This document shows, one piece after another, positions 42,841-54,472 of a stretch of 64,000 nucleotides of DNA (positions within the stretch are counted from its first letter, which is position 1; each line of letters begins with the position of its first letter). The stretch comes from Sphingobium herbicidovorans (lineage in GTDB: Bacteria; Pseudomonadota; Alphaproteobacteria; Sphingomonadales; Sphingomonadaceae). The notes under the pieces were generated by a model. The model saw nothing but the letters and a program-made list of their open reading frames with translations. It was not told the origin of the DNA and ran no database searches. The translations under genes were made by a program, and so were the position numbers. The stretch covers positions 2,661,501 through 2,725,500 of the forward strand of contig NZ_CP020538.1 in NCBI RefSeq assembly GCF_002080435.1. Reading direction: 5' to 3'.

Positions 42841-44169
42841 TCAGCGTGCGCCGGTAACTCGCCAGATAATGCCGCCAACGTCGTCGCTGACCAAAAGCGC
42901 GCCCTTGGCATCGGCGGCGACATCGACGGGTCGGCCGCGCGCGTTTCCATCCGCGTCGAGGAAGCCGGTCAGCACATCGACCGGCTTCGCCTTGCTGACC
43001 TCGCCATTCGCGGCGAAGGGTACGAAGACCACCTTGTAACCGGCGGCTGGTTTGCGGTTCCAGCTGCCGTGCAGACCCACGAAAGCGCCGTTCGCGAACG
43101 AACCGCCAATCTTTACCTTGTCGGCAAATGTCAGGCCAAGAGGGGCGACGTGATTGCCCAGCGCATAGTCGGGCCTTTTGGTATATTCGCGCAATTCGGG
43201 CCGCTGCGGTTGCACGCGGCGATCCTCATAGCCGCCCCAATAATTCCATGGCCAACCGTAGAAGCCGCCAAATTCCAACCGCGTCAGATAGTCGGGCACA
43301 AGGTCGCTGCCCAACATGTCGCGTTCATTGACGACACCCCATAGCGCCCCGCTATTGGGTTCGAATGCCAGACCCACCGGATTGCGGAGTCCAGAAGCGT
43401 AGATGCGATAGCCGCCGGTCTTGGGATCGACCTCTAGCACGGCGGCGCGGTTGGCTTCGCTGTCCAGCCCGTTTTCACCGATGTTGCTGTTGGAGCCAAC
43501 GCCGACATAGAGCAGCCCTTCGGGGCTCACCGTCAGGCTTCTGGTCCAGTGATTGTTGGGCGCACCGGCTGGGAGATTCAGGATCTTGCGTCCCTTTGCC
43601 GTGATGCGCGTGTCGCCTGGCTTGTAGGGGAAAGCCATTAGTGCATCGGTATTCGCGACGTACAAAGTGTCGCCGACGAGCGCCATCCCATAGGGGGAAT
43701 GGAGGCCCGTCAGGAACGCCGTCTTTGTTTCCGCGCGGCCGTCGCCATCGGCGTCGCGCAGCAACGTGATCCGGTTGGCCGAAGGCACGCCTGCGCCGGC
43801 TTTATCCATCAGATAGGTCATGACCCGATCGACGATTCCGCTGATCGGCCGGGGCGGGCTGTTGGTTTCGGCGACCAAAATGTCGCCATTGGGCAGCGTC
43901 AGCATGGACCGGGGATGCGCCAGTCCTTCGGCAAAGCGCGCGACGGCCAGGCCTTGCGCCGCCGTTGGCTTCTGATCGGCGGTCCAGACCTTCACCTCGG
44001 CCACGTTGATGGTCGGGATCAGCTCGCTGCGCGGCGCGGTGAAAACCGGTTCCTTGCCTGTGTCCGCGCCTGCCGCCAGCTGCGCTTTATCCCCTTGCGC
44101 CAGATAGATAATGACGCCCGTAGCGATGAGCAGGATGATAAGGGTGATGGCGATCAGATGTTTCTTCAT
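42841..44169 (-). CDS. PQQ-type sugar (sorbosone-like) dehydrogenase, beta-propeller
   Basis: The 442-residue product has a membrane anchor (AITLIILLIATGVIIYLAQG) and the propeller motifs GLAHPRSMLTLPNGDILVAE, GLHSPYGMALVGDTLYVANTD, YASGLRNPVGLAFEP and GFYGWPWNYWGG. Homologues oxidise sugars with PQQ in the periplasm; substrate unknown. Confidence 0.9.
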   Translation of the reverse strand: MKKHLIAITLIILLIATGVIIYLAQGDKAQLAAGADTGKEPVFTAPRSELIPTINVAEVKVWTADQKPTAAQGLAVARFAEGLAHPRSMLTLPNGDILVAETNSPPRPISGIVDRVMTYLMDKAGAGVPSANRITLLRDADGDGRAETKTAFLTGLHSPYGMALVGDTLYVANTDALMAFPYKPGDTRITAKGRKILNLPAGAPNNHWTRSLTVSPEGLLYVGVGSNSNIGENGLDSEANRAAVLEVDPKTGGYRIYASGLRNPVGLAFEPNSGALWGVVNERDMLGSDLVPDYLTRLEFGGFYGWPWNYWGGYEDRRVQPQRPELREYTKRPDYALGNHVAPLGLTFADKVKIGGSFANGAFVGLHGSWNRKPAAGYKVVFVPFAANGEVSKAKPVDVLTGFLDADGNARGRPVDVAADAKGALLVSDDVGGIIWRVTGAR

Positions 44170-44211
44170 GCGCCCTTGTCTATGCTGCGATCAATCGCGC
44201 GGCAAGGCGTC

Positions 44212-44385
44212 CTATTGCCCCCGTTCGCGCAGCCACAGCAGCAACGCGATCACCCCGCCCAGCGCCGCTCCAGCCAGCAGCCCCGCGCTGGGCTGACCCA
44301 GCATGCCGCCCGCTATTGCGCCCGCCAGGATAAGGAACGCGATGATGGCGCCAGCGCCGGTCGGATTCTTCTTGCCGTTGGTCAT
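44212..44385 (-). CDS. Small two-helix membrane protein
   Basis: The 57-residue product (TNGKKNPTGAGAIIAFLILAG, then GLLAGAALGGVIALLLWL) has two membrane helices and a polar end. Start at 44385; a longer frame begins at 44487. Unknown function. Confidence 0.6.
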   Translation of the reverse strand: MTNGKKNPTGAGAIIAFLILAGAIAGGMLGQPSAGLLAGAALGGVIALLLWLRERGQ

Positions 44386-44600
44386 CCCCCGAGCCCTTGC
44401 CACGGCCGGGACGACAAGGCCAGCGCCTTTGCTCGATGCGCCATTCCGGGACGTCGGTTGTGCCGCCGCTGGACGGGTGTGCCGCATCGGGACTTGGCTA
44501 ATGGGTTGTTCACCCTCGAAAACCGCCGCCTTCGGACGAAGCGCGAAACTGGCACAAGGATTGAACGGAAGCGCTTATCGGGTTTCAATCGGGGGTCGTC

Positions 44601-44810
44601 ATGCAGTTGCCATATCTTTCGGGTCGGCGGAGCTATGAGGACGCGGCCGAACTCATGGCGGCTTTTGGTGACAATGCAGGCTATGAGGCTGCAGCGCGCG
44701 CCGACCGCAGCCGGGACCTGGGCAACCACATCCATTTCTGCCACTGGCGCCAGATCGAGCGGCTCATCGTGCTGCTGACTCATGATGCACCGCTGGGAAC
44801 GGTTCACTGA
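44601..44810 (+). CDS. Small hypothetical protein
   Basis: The 69-residue product (QLPYLSGRRSYEDAAELMAAFG, HIHFCHWRQIERLIVLLT) looks like a small sphingomonad protein with a conserved HFCHWRQIER segment. Function unknown, cytoplasmic. Confidence 0.65.
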   Translation: MQLPYLSGRRSYEDAAELMAAFGDNAGYEAAARADRSRDLGNHIHFCHWRQIERLIVLLTHDAPLGTVH

Positions 44811-44843
44811 CCCAGTACGCAACCGATCGATAACTTGGTCGGC

Positions 44844-45788
44844 TCAGAGCCGCAGACCTGCGGTCTCTGGTAGTCCGGCGAGAATGTTGAGGTTCTGCAC
44901 AGCCGCGCCCGCCGCGCCCTTGCCGAGATTGTCGAGCGCCGCCACCAGCCGCACCTGACCTGCCGCCTCATTGCCGAACACGAACAGTGCGAGCCGATCG
45001 GTCGCGCCCACATGTTCAAGCGCAAGCTGGCTGGTCGTGGCGCTTTCCTCCAGCGACGCGACGCTCACCAGCGGAGATCCGGCATAAGCCTCCGCCAAGG
45101 CTGCATGAATGTCCCTCACCTTGGGTGCGGCCGCCATGGCGTTCAACTGCAGCGGCACTTCGACGATCATGCCGCGATAGGCATTGGCCACAGCGGGCGC
45201 GAAAATCGGCGCGTGAGCGAGGCCGGAATAACGCTGCATCTCCGGGATATGCTTGTGCGCCAGGCTGAGGCCGTAGGGACGGAAAGCGGTGGGCGCACCC
45301 TGCGCCGCTTCAAACTCCGCGATCATCGCCTTGCCGCCGCCCGAATAGCCGGACGCGCCCGAGACGGAGACAGGCCAGTCAGCAGGAAGCAGCCCCGCGA
45401 GGACCAGTGGCCGAACCAGCGCAAGGAAGCCGGTTGGCCAGCAGCCCGGATTGGAAACGAACCGCGCATTCGCCAGCTTTTCCCGGTGGCCCGGTTCCAG
45501 TTCGGCGAAACCATAGGTCCAGCCTGCCGCCACGCGGTGCGCCGTGGACGCGTCGATCACGCGCGTATGGCCGTTGTCTATCAGAGCCACAGCTTCCCGT
45601 GCGGCATCGTCCGGCAGGCACAGGATGACAATGTCCGCGGCGTTCAGTGCTTCCCGGCGCGCGCCCGCATCCTTTCGCTTGTCGTCATCCAGCGTGATGA
45701 CGGACAGTTCAGGCCGTCCCTCCAGCCGCTCGACGATCTCCAGGCCGGTGGTGCCAACGCCGCCATCGATGAAAATCTTATGGGTCAC
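44844..45788 (-). CDS. argC: N-acetyl-gamma-glutamyl-phosphate reductase
   Basis: The 314-residue enzyme reduces N-acetylglutamyl phosphate in arginine synthesis. It starts at GTG 45788 with KIFIDGGVGTTGLEI (NADP site) and has the catalytic Cys in SNPGCWPTG and HKHIPEM. This is the shorter type 2 ArgC. The GTG overlaps the stop of the upstream C40 peptidase gene (GTGA), an unusual partner. Confidence 0.94.
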   Translation of the reverse strand: MTHKIFIDGGVGTTGLEIVERLEGRPELSVITLDDDKRKDAGARREALNAADIVILCLPDDAAREAVALIDNGHTRVIDASTAHRVAAGWTYGFAELEPGHREKLANARFVSNPGCWPTGFLALVRPLVLAGLLPADWPVSVSGASGYSGGGKAMIAEFEAAQGAPTAFRPYGLSLAHKHIPEMQRYSGLAHAPIFAPAVANAYRGMIVEVPLQLNAMAAAPKVRDIHAALAEAYAGSPLVSVASLEESATTSQLALEHVGATDRLALFVFGNEAAGQVRLVAALDNLGKGAAGAAVQNLNILAGLPETAGLRL

Positions 45789-46693
45789 GCGCCGATCCTC
45801 CGCCGCGAAATGACAGGTTGCGCGTGGTCGATGGCTAACCGCGACACGACATCGGCCAGAGGTTCGATCACTACCGCCATCCAGTGCGCGTTGGCATGCA
45901 GCAGGTTTTCGGCGTCCGTCATGATGCCGACATGGCCGGGAAAGAAGATGAAGTCGCCGCGCTTCGCCGCTTCGTCCGAAGGAAGGGGGCTGCCGATTGC
46001 ATCGCGTTGAAGGTCGGTGTCCCTGGGCGCGCTGATGCCGCACTGGCCCAACGCCACCTGCGCAAGTCCCGAGCAGTCGATGCCGCGATGACCCCGTCCG
46101 CCCCAGACATAGGGCTGTCCAAGGTAGCGCAGCGCCACGGCGACCCAATCGGTCTCCAGCGCATCGACGCTTACGGCGTGCCGTGCATGCACAAAGCCTT
46201 CGGCGCAGGCGATGAAGCCATCCTGCGCTTCTCCCCGGAACAGCGCTCCACCTGGCCAGTAGTCGCGTACCGGTGATTTGATGTCTGGCGCGCTGAACAG
46301 AGGTGCGGTCCCCGCGAAGACGCGATGATTCGTTTCCTCGTGGATATCCAGCGCATCGCGCCGCACGTAGCCGACATAGCCGTCATGCCCACAGAAGCCC
46401 CAAGCCCAGTCGGTCGTTACGTCCAGAGCATGGAAGCTTTCGCCCCGCAGCAATTCGCTGACCGCGGTCGCGGTGATGGAAGGCGCGGAGAGCAGGGGAG
46501 CGCCGGCAGCGACGCAGGTCAGCTCGATCGCCCTAGCGTAATGCGCCGAAAACAGCACGCCCGCCAGCGACAGATCCGCCAGATCGCCGCGCGCAGCGTG
46601 AATCCGGCTGTCGAGCTTTACAGAGCGGCCATCCAGCTTGAATCGAATGCGTTCAGGGGGTGCGTTCCGCGGAGGAGAGTTCATGGAGTTCAT
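45785..46693 (-). CDS. NlpC/P60 (C40) peptidase with SH3-like domains
   Basis: The 302-residue protein has two SH3-type regions (about 50-170) and a C-terminal C40 domain: YLGQPYVWGGRGHRGIDCSGLAQVAL (Cys) and FFPGHVGIMTDAE (His). It cleaves peptidoglycan stem peptides. No signal peptide is visible. Start at 46693 or 46684; both overlap the MarR gene. Confidence 0.88.
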   Translation of the reverse strand: MNSMNSPPRNAPPERIRFKLDGRSVKLDSRIHAARGDLADLSLAGVLFSAHYARAIELTCVAAGAPLLSAPSITATAVSELLRGESFHALDVTTDWAWGFCGHDGYVGYVRRDALDIHEETNHRVFAGTAPLFSAPDIKSPVRDYWPGGALFRGEAQDGFIACAEGFVHARHAVSVDALETDWVAVALRYLGQPYVWGGRGHRGIDCSGLAQVALGQCGISAPRDTDLQRDAIGSPLPSDEAAKRGDFIFFPGHVGIMTDAENLLHANAHWMAVVIEPLADVVSRLAIDHAQPVISRRRIGA

Positions 46694-47060
46694 CGCGGCC
46701 GGTTCCTGCGATGAAATGGTGAAAGGCGTCAAGGAATTCCGCCCCTTTGGGGGTCCGTGTGATGAAAATATTACGTCGATCGGCGGCATCCCGCTCACGG
46801 CGGAGGTAGCCGAGTGCTGACAGCTTGTTGAGCGCCCGCGTAATGACCGGCTTGGAAACGTGGAGCGCTTCGGCGAGTCCCCTGACGGTGTGAGGGCCTG
46901 ACATGATGTAAACGGTCATCATCAGCGCCATCTGCCGATTGGTAAGATCGGGCCTGCCGGATCGTACATAATCGACCAGCGTACGCATCCATTGGCCAAG
47001 CGGTTTCAGACCCGGGCGGTTCAGCTCAGTCGTCTGATCCTGTGCAGAGGAGACATCCAT
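46653..47060 (-). CDS. MarR-family transcriptional regulator
   Basis: The 135-residue protein has a winged helix (TVRGLAEALHVSKPVITRALNKLSALGYLRRERDAADRRNIFI). Ligand and targets unknown. The gene overlaps the C40 peptidase start, which suggests co-transcription. Confidence 0.88.
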   Translation of the reverse strand: MDVSSAQDQTTELNRPGLKPLGQWMRTLVDYVRSGRPDLTNRQMALMMTVYIMSGPHTVRGLAEALHVSKPVITRALNKLSALGYLRRERDAADRRNIFITRTPKGAEFLDAFHHFIAGTGRDELHELSSAERTP

Positions 47061-47115
47061 GACCCGGTAACGCACAATGGCCAATCCGGTTGCGTAACGG
47101 CCTCACGTCACGGGA

Positions 47116-48519
47116 TCATTTCTGCGTTGAATTTCCATAGCGCTGCTGAAGCAGATGGAAAACCGCCCGCAATCCGAGCGCTTCGCCGCCCTTTGGTCGG
47201 CCAGGTCGGGGGGAAGGGCGCCAGGCGAAGGTGTCCAGGTGCATCCATTTTGTCTGGTCCGGGACGAAGCGTTTGAGGAAGAGGGCGGCAGTAATGGCGC
47301 CGGCAAAGCCGCCTTCGCCTGCATTGTTGATGTCTGCGATGTCAGACTTGAGCATTTCCGCATAGCCGTCCCAGAGCGGTAGCCGCCAGGTCGGGTCGTC
47401 TACCTCAACGCCAGCGGCGTCCATGTCGGCGGCGAGGTCATCATCATTCGTGAAAAGGGCGGGAAGGTCGGGCCCAACCGCGACGCGTGCCGCGCCGGTA
47501 AGGGTTGCATAATCGATGACCAGTTCCGGCTTGCTCTCCCCAGCCAAGGCCAGCGCATCGGCCAGCACCAGCCGTCCTTCCGCATCGGTGTTGCCGATCT
47601 CTACCGTCAACCCCTTGCGGCTGCGCAGTATATCTCCAGGCCGGAACGCATTGCCGCCCACCGCATTTTCTGCCGCCGGAATCAACAGATGCAACCGCAC
47701 AGGCAAGTGCGCGCCCATGATCAATCTGGCCAGCGCCAATGCGTGCGCTGCCCCGCCCATGTCCTTCTTCATGAGGCGCATGGCCGAGGAAGGCTTGATA
47801 TCCAGCCCGCCGCTGTCGAAGCAGATGCCCTTACCGACAATGGCGATGAGGGGGTGCGCGGGATCGCCCCAATGCAGTTCGATAAGGCGGGGTGCGAACG
47901 CCTTGTCGGCCGCGCGGCCAACGGCATGGATCATCGGAAAGCCTTGTTCGAGCGGATCGCCCTTGGTGACGGTGAAGCGCGCCCCAAAACCCTCGGCCAC
48001 CTTCGCCGTTTCAGCTTCGAGTTGCGCAGGGCCCATGTCCCCCGCCGGTATGTTGACCAGATCCCGCACCAGCGCGACGGCTTCGGCCAGCCGGACGGCC
48101 GGATCGATCTGGGCAATCTCTTCCGTCAGCAGCACGCGCGCGCCGGTTGAATTTTCATCGCGGCGATAGCGGTCGAAGCGATACTGCGCGGTCAGCCAGC
48201 CCAGCATCGCTGGCCCGGCTTTGCCGTCTGCGAGCCGATAGTGCCCCTCTGGAAGGACTTCCGCCAACTTGGCGAGGCACCAGCTGCCCAGTTTCGATCG
48301 GTTAGCGACACCAGCGATGACCGACCAATCGGCGGAACCATCGCCTGGGATGATTGCATATTCGTAGCCCTTGCCCGCGAATTTCTGCGCGGCGGTGATC
48401 TCGCGCACTCGCTCCGGTTGGGCGTTGAGCCAGGATTCGAAGCTCTCCGCATCGACGAGATGGATCATATGAGCGGCCTGATTGTTGTCCGCTCTGAGCA
48501 GGTTGGAATAATCGGTCAT
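47116..48519 (-). CDS. Leucyl aminopeptidase family protein (M17)
   Basis: The 467-residue enzyme has the M17 metal motifs: GKGICFDSGGLDIKPSSAM and NTDAEGRLVLADAL, plus the DMGGAAHALALA region. It removes N-terminal residues from peptides using two metals. Confidence 0.94.
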   Translation of the reverse strand: MTDYSNLLRADNNQAAHMIHLVDAESFESWLNAQPERVREITAAQKFAGKGYEYAIIPGDGSADWSVIAGVANRSKLGSWCLAKLAEVLPEGHYRLADGKAGPAMLGWLTAQYRFDRYRRDENSTGARVLLTEEIAQIDPAVRLAEAVALVRDLVNIPAGDMGPAQLEAETAKVAEGFGARFTVTKGDPLEQGFPMIHAVGRAADKAFAPRLIELHWGDPAHPLIAIVGKGICFDSGGLDIKPSSAMRLMKKDMGGAAHALALARLIMGAHLPVRLHLLIPAAENAVGGNAFRPGDILRSRKGLTVEIGNTDAEGRLVLADALALAGESKPELVIDYATLTGAARVAVGPDLPALFTNDDDLAADMDAAGVEVDDPTWRLPLWDGYAEMLKSDIADINNAGEGGFAGAITAALFLKRFVPDQTKWMHLDTFAWRPSPRPGRPKGGEALGLRAVFHLLQQRYGNSTQK

Positions 48520-48655
48520 GCCTGGAGTCTGGACAAGGACGCGATGGTTTGAAAGCCCAATTTTCGCCGCGTTGTCGTCTCACTCCGACCACGCAGCATT
48601 TGCGTGGCGCAGGCAACAGGCCTAGATTGACGCAAAGCCAAAGAAGGAGAGCGAC

Positions 48656-48859
48656 ATGATGATGCATGGCGATAATGCACGGCTTCAGGCGCTTAGGGCG
48701 CGTGCTTACCAGCTGGCCGAAACCGGGCGGTTCGATGGCGCTCATGCGGTCGAACAGGCGCTGGTCGCGGAAGGGTGGGCCAATGCCGCCGCGGCCTTGC
48801 AGAGCGGCTATACCCGCAAGGCGATCAGCGAGCGTTGTCTGGCAGCCAAGCCGCATTGA
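48656..48859 (+). CDS. Small hypothetical protein
   Basis: The 67-residue helical product (LQALRARAYQLAETGRFDGAHAVEQALVAEGWANAAAALQ) starts after AAGGAGAG. Its stop overlaps the next ATG (TGATG). Function unknown. Confidence 0.7.
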   Translation: MMMHGDNARLQALRARAYQLAETGRFDGAHAVEQALVAEGWANAAAALQSGYTRKAISERCLAAKPH

Positions 48860-49704
48860 TGCTGCGCCAGATTAATGGGAAGGCAGGGCCGCTCCTCGGA
48901 CTGACCCTGTTTTTCTGCGCCTGTTCTCCGTCGGCGCAGGATCAGGCAGGAACAACCGCCAACCACAGCGGAAATGATACGGCGACGGCAAAGTTCGTCA
49001 GCCGTATGGCGGGTGCGGAACAGTCAGCGGCGCCATCCGCGAAGCCATTTCAACAATCTGAAAAGACGGATCTGCTCGAATTCCTATATGCTTGGCCCGC
49101 GCAAGCGGCTGCGGTGCCGGACATCGTGGCCAAGTTTCGCAAGGATATGGACAGCGGCAAGGCCGACGCCTTGAAAATGGCCGCAGACGATCGCAAGTCC
49201 GCCCAGCAGTCGGGCTTTCCCTTCCATGCCCATAGTCTCGAAACGCGCTGGACCGTCGCTGCGGACACGCCCCGATTTCTTTCGTTGCAGTCGAGCCGTT
49301 ACACTTACACGGGCGGCGCGCATGGCATGACCGGCTATGATACGCTGCTCTGGGACAAAGCGCGCAAGCGCGAGACGAGCATGAGAACTGTCATGACGTC
49401 ACCGTCCGCCTTCGCGGCAGCAATAGGTGATGCTTTCTGTTCCGGCCTTGACCAGGCAAGAGCGGAAAAGCGCGGTGGTCCTGTCATGCGCGGTGATGAT
49501 CCCTTCACTGAATGCGTCGATCCGATGAAGGAAACATTGGTGCCTGTCTCCAAGGACGGCAAGCTGATCGACGCCATTAAAGTCGTGATCGGCCCCTATA
49601 GCGCCGGACCCTATTCAGAAGGCACCTATGAAGTTCTGCTGCCGGTGGGTGAGGCGATGCGCAAAGTCATCAAGACCGAATATCAGGATGCCTTCGCCAG
49701 ATAG
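48859..49704 (+). CDS. DUF4163/DUF3298-type lipoprotein
   Basis: The 281-residue product has a lipobox (LLGLTLFFCACS) and a periplasmic domain with RYTYTGGAHGMTGYDTLLWD, then VVIGPYSAGPYSEGTYEVLLPVG, typical of the DUF3298/DUF4163 family (RsiV-like). Role probably at the envelope; ligand unknown. Confidence 0.83.
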   Translation: MLRQINGKAGPLLGLTLFFCACSPSAQDQAGTTANHSGNDTATAKFVSRMAGAEQSAAPSAKPFQQSEKTDLLEFLYAWPAQAAAVPDIVAKFRKDMDSGKADALKMAADDRKSAQQSGFPFHAHSLETRWTVAADTPRFLSLQSSRYTYTGGAHGMTGYDTLLWDKARKRETSMRTVMTSPSAFAAAIGDAFCSGLDQARAEKRGGPVMRGDDPFTECVDPMKETLVPVSKDGKLIDAIKVVIGPYSAGPYSEGTYEVLLPVGEAMRKVIKTEYQDAFAR

Positions 49705-49746
49705 ATCGGTTCGCCGGACTTATGCATGGCTGTCGCTAGCTGCGCG

Positions 49747-51113
49747 CTATGCGGTGGGCACCCCGAAAAGATCGTGCTCATCGGCATCTTCGATCCTTAC
49801 ATCGAAGACGTCGCCTGCCTTGCGGCCTTCACCGACATCGCGCAGGAATACATTGCCGTCGATTTCCGGCGCATCTGCCTGGCTGCGCGCGGTTGCGCCG
49901 ATCGATCCATCCTCGTCCGGTTCGCCGACCTCATCCACAATGACGGGCAGCACCCGCCCGACTTTCGCGGCCAGCTTCGCGGCGCTGATCGCGGCGGTTT
50001 TTTCCATGATCCGCTGATAACGCTCTTCCTTCACCGCCTCCGGCACCGCGCCGGGCAGATCATTGGCAGCCGCGCCTTCGACAGGTTCGAAGCGGAATGC
50101 TCCCACCCGGTCCAATTGCGCCTCGTCCAGCCAGTCGAGCAGATATTGGAAGTCCGCTTCCGTCTCGCCGGGAAAGCCGACAACGAAAGATGACCGGATC
50201 GCTATATCGGGGCAGATGTCTCGCCATTTGCGGATACGGTCCAGCACCTTTGCCTCGTTCGCCGGGCGCTTCATGGCTTTCAGCACATTGGGCGATGCAT
50301 GCTGAAACGGAATGTCGAGATAGGGTGTCAGCAGCCCTTCGGCCATCAACGGGATCACATGATCCACATGGGGTAGGGGTAGACATAATGCAGGCGCACC
50401 CAGGGCGCATTGCCCTCGGCCGTGCGCAATTGACCAAGCTCGCGGGCCAGATCGGTCATGTGCGCGCGGACTTCGCGGCCCTTCCAGTTGCGCGGCTCGT
50501 GCCGGGTATCGACGCCATAGGCCGATGTATCCTGACTGATGACCAGCAGTTCCTTCGTCCCGGCGTGTACCAGTTTTTCCGCTTCGCGCAGCACCGCGTC
50601 CACGCGCCGCGAAACCAGGTCGCCACGGATCGAAGGGATGATGCAGAAGGAGCAGCGATGGTTGCAGCCCTCCGAGATCTTCAGATAGCTGTAATGGCGC
50701 GGCGTCAGCTTGAGTCCGCCTTCGGGCACCAGATCGACAAAGGCATTGGGCACCGGCGGCGAAGCGTCATGCACCGCATTGACCACCTGCTCATATTGAT
50801 GCGCGCCCGTGACCGCCAGCACCTGCGGGAATTTCTGGCGGATCAGTTCCGCTTCATCGCCCATGCAGCCTGTGACGATGACGCGGCCATTTTCCGCAAT
50901 CGCCTCACCAATGGCTTCCAGCGACTCTTCCTTGGCGGAGTCGAGGAAACCGCAGGTGTTGACCAGCACCACGTCCGCCCCGGCATAGTCGGCCGACATC
51001 AGATAGCCGTCGGACCGCAGCTTGGTCAGGATGCGCTCGGAATCGACCAGATTCTTGGGACAGCCGAGCGACACCATGCCGACCTTCGGCGCTTCAGGAA
51101 TTTTGGTTGCCAT
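49747..51113 (-). pseudogene. rimO: Ribosomal protein S12 methylthiotransferase RimO, frameshifted
   Basis: RimO methylthiolates an aspartate of ribosomal protein S12. The 5' part (start 51113, [18 protein letters not shown], radical-[11 protein letters not shown]) and the 3' part ([25 protein letters not shown], with TRAM domain) are in different frames. They meet at HYVYPYP, where one base added to the G4 run at 50370-50373 (plus strand) restores [10 protein letters not shown]. The corrected protein has 455 residues, normal for RimO. Most likely a homopolymer slip in the assembly. Confidence 0.9.
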
Positions 51114-51166
51114 GATCGGCGCGCACATAGGGATTTTTGCGCCAAATGTCACGCGACACTGAAAGG

Positions 51167-52225
51167 TCAGCGTAAATCGGGAGTCTCGCCGACGGCATCC
51201 CCTTGAACGATCTCGATGATAAGATCGCCCGGTTCCAGTTTGCGGGCGCCGTCTTCCCAAAAGCCGACCACATCTGCGCCGCGATGAATCCGCAAGCCCA
51301 ACCCCGTCGTGATGGCCGACAGAGGCTTGCCGATTTCCTCCGGCAACACCGATCGCTCGTTCAGCTTCACCCGTCCGCCTGACGCAGCCAGGTCCGCCAT
51401 ATAATCGGCGATATGGCGCCCGCTCGTGCTCCCTGCCAGCAGCAGCCCGGCAAAGCTGACCGGATTGATCACGGTCGTCGCACCCGCCTGCCGTGCAGGA
51501 AGTTCGTTGTCCTCATTACGCACGACGATACTGATTGGCAGGCGCGGCGCGAGGTGCCGTGCGGTGAGCGTGATCAGGATAGAAGTGTCGTCGCGTCCCG
51601 CCGACACGATCATTGTGCGCGCGCGGTCGATGGCGACATCCTTCAACGTCCTGTCGCGCGTCGAATCGCCGCACATGACATTGCAGCCCAGATCCTCGGC
51701 CTCAATCAGCGCCCTTTCCTGGGGATCGACGACTACGATCTCGCGCGGATTGACGCCGCGCGCCAGCAGTTCGCGCACAGCCTCGCCGCCACTGGTCCCA
51801 AATCCGGTGACGACGATATGATTATGCAGATCAGCCTGAATACGCGCCATGCGCCACCTGTAGAAGATATTGCGGAGGAAAAGGTTATAGGCCGTTCCGA
51901 GAAAGATCAGCCAGACGAAGAGCCGTATCGGCGTCACCAGCAACGCTTCGAACAGGCGTGCCGCCGGGCTTACCGGCACAATGTCGCCATAGCCTACGGT
52001 CGTTACCGTGACGGTCGTGAAATAGAGAACGTCGATGAAGCTGATATGGTTGTCCAGATTGTCCTTCAGTCCGTCTCGCCCGAGCCAGTGCAGCGCAAGA
52101 ACCACTGCGATCAGTCCGAAGACCAGCGCCACCCGCCATGCGAGGTCAGCCCATATCGGTATCGCCGACCGCCGTCGCAAAAAGCCGGTCTGGGCCATTG
52201 GGAGGCGGGCGGGATTGATCCTCAT
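51167..52225 (-). CDS. Potassium channel with RCK (TrkA-N) domain
   Basis: The 352-residue protein has two membrane helices around the selectivity filter [13 protein letters not shown], then the RCK domain ([40 protein letters not shown]) and a TrkA-C part ([18 protein letters not shown]). Start at 52225 or the ATG at 52198. Confidence 0.92.
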   Translation of the reverse strand: MRINPARLPMAQTGFLRRRSAIPIWADLAWRVALVFGLIAVVLALHWLGRDGLKDNLDNHISFIDVLYFTTVTVTTVGYGDIVPVSPAARLFEALLVTPIRLFVWLIFLGTAYNLFLRNIFYRWRMARIQADLHNHIVVTGFGTSGGEAVRELLARGVNPREIVVVDPQERALIEAEDLGCNVMCGDSTRDRTLKDVAIDRARTMIVSAGRDDTSILITLTARHLAPRLPISIVVRNEDNELPARQAGATTVINPVSFAGLLLAGSTSGRHIADYMADLAASGGRVKLNERSVLPEEIGKPLSAITTGLGLRIHRGADVVGFWEDGARKLEPGDLIIEIVQGDAVGETPDLR

Positions 52226-52244
52226 CGCGTGCGCGGCCTGCCCG

Positions 52245-53009
52245 TCACTTCACAAACAGTCGAGCCGTGGCGGCCATCGCGCTATCTTGCGTCAGATCGT
52301 AATGAAGCGGTGTAACCGTCACATAACCCTCCGCGATTGCGGCCAGGTCGCTGCCCTCGGGCACTGCTGAACTGCTTCCCAGGCCGAACCAGTAATAGTG
52401 ATAGCCACGCGGGTCGGTCCCTTCGACGATACGCGTCCGGTCAATGTCGTGGAACCCCTGCCGCGCAACGCGGATGCCCTTCACCGCCTGAGGATCGATA
52501 GCCGGGAAGTTCACGTTGAACAGCAAGCGCGGGCTCGCGGGCATGGCGATCAACGGTCGTAATACCTGTTCTCCCCAAGCGCGGGCCGTGGCGAACGGGA
52601 CGGCGTCGCCCATCCCCTCGCGCGAGTAGACCTGGCTCAAGGCTATCGACTTGATGCCCGAGATAGCACCTTCCATCGCGGCGGAGACTGTGCCGGAATA
52701 TGTCACATCCTCGGCCAGGTTGGCGCCACGGTTGACGCCGGAAAGAATCAGGTCCGGCTTGGCGTCCTTCATCAGTTGTCCGACCGCCATCATCACGGCG
52801 TCAGTCGGAGTACCGGTGACGCTATAATGCCGCTCGCCATGTTGGTGAATGCGCAGGGGACGCGTCAGCGTCAGGCTATGGCCGGCGCCCGACTGCTCCT
52901 CCGACGGAGCCACGATCCAGATATCGTCGGAAAGTGTCCGCGCAATTTCCTCCAGCACCTTCAGGCCGGGCGCGTGCACGCCATCATCATTAGTGAGCAG
53001 GATACGCAT
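52245..53009 (-). CDS. surE: 5'/3'-nucleotidase SurE
   Basis: The 254-residue phosphatase starts MRILLTNDDGVHAPGL with the metal-binding aspartates and has SGVNRGANLAEDVTYSGTVSAAMEG. It lies downstream of serS on the same strand. Confidence 0.95.
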   Translation of the reverse strand: MRILLTNDDGVHAPGLKVLEEIARTLSDDIWIVAPSEEQSGAGHSLTLTRPLRIHQHGERHYSVTGTPTDAVMMAVGQLMKDAKPDLILSGVNRGANLAEDVTYSGTVSAAMEGAISGIKSIALSQVYSREGMGDAVPFATARAWGEQVLRPLIAMPASPRLLFNVNFPAIDPQAVKGIRVARQGFHDIDRTRIVEGTDPRGYHYYWFGLGSSSAVPEGSDLAAIAEGYVTVTPLHYDLTQDSAMAATARLFVK

Positions 53010-53103
53010 AGACACTCTCTAACATCCGTTCGCATCGAGCGAAGCCGAAAAGCCGATTCCCCCATTTCTCGACATCGCCGGAAACGAACGGGGCAGGCAG
53101 TGA

Positions 53104-54390
<1,287 letters not shown>

Positions 54391-54472
54391 CTATGCCGTT
54401 CCGCGTCAAGCCGCGCAACCCTGCGCGCTCCCGGCCGTTTGTCAGGTGAATGATAAGGGAAAGGAGCCGATA

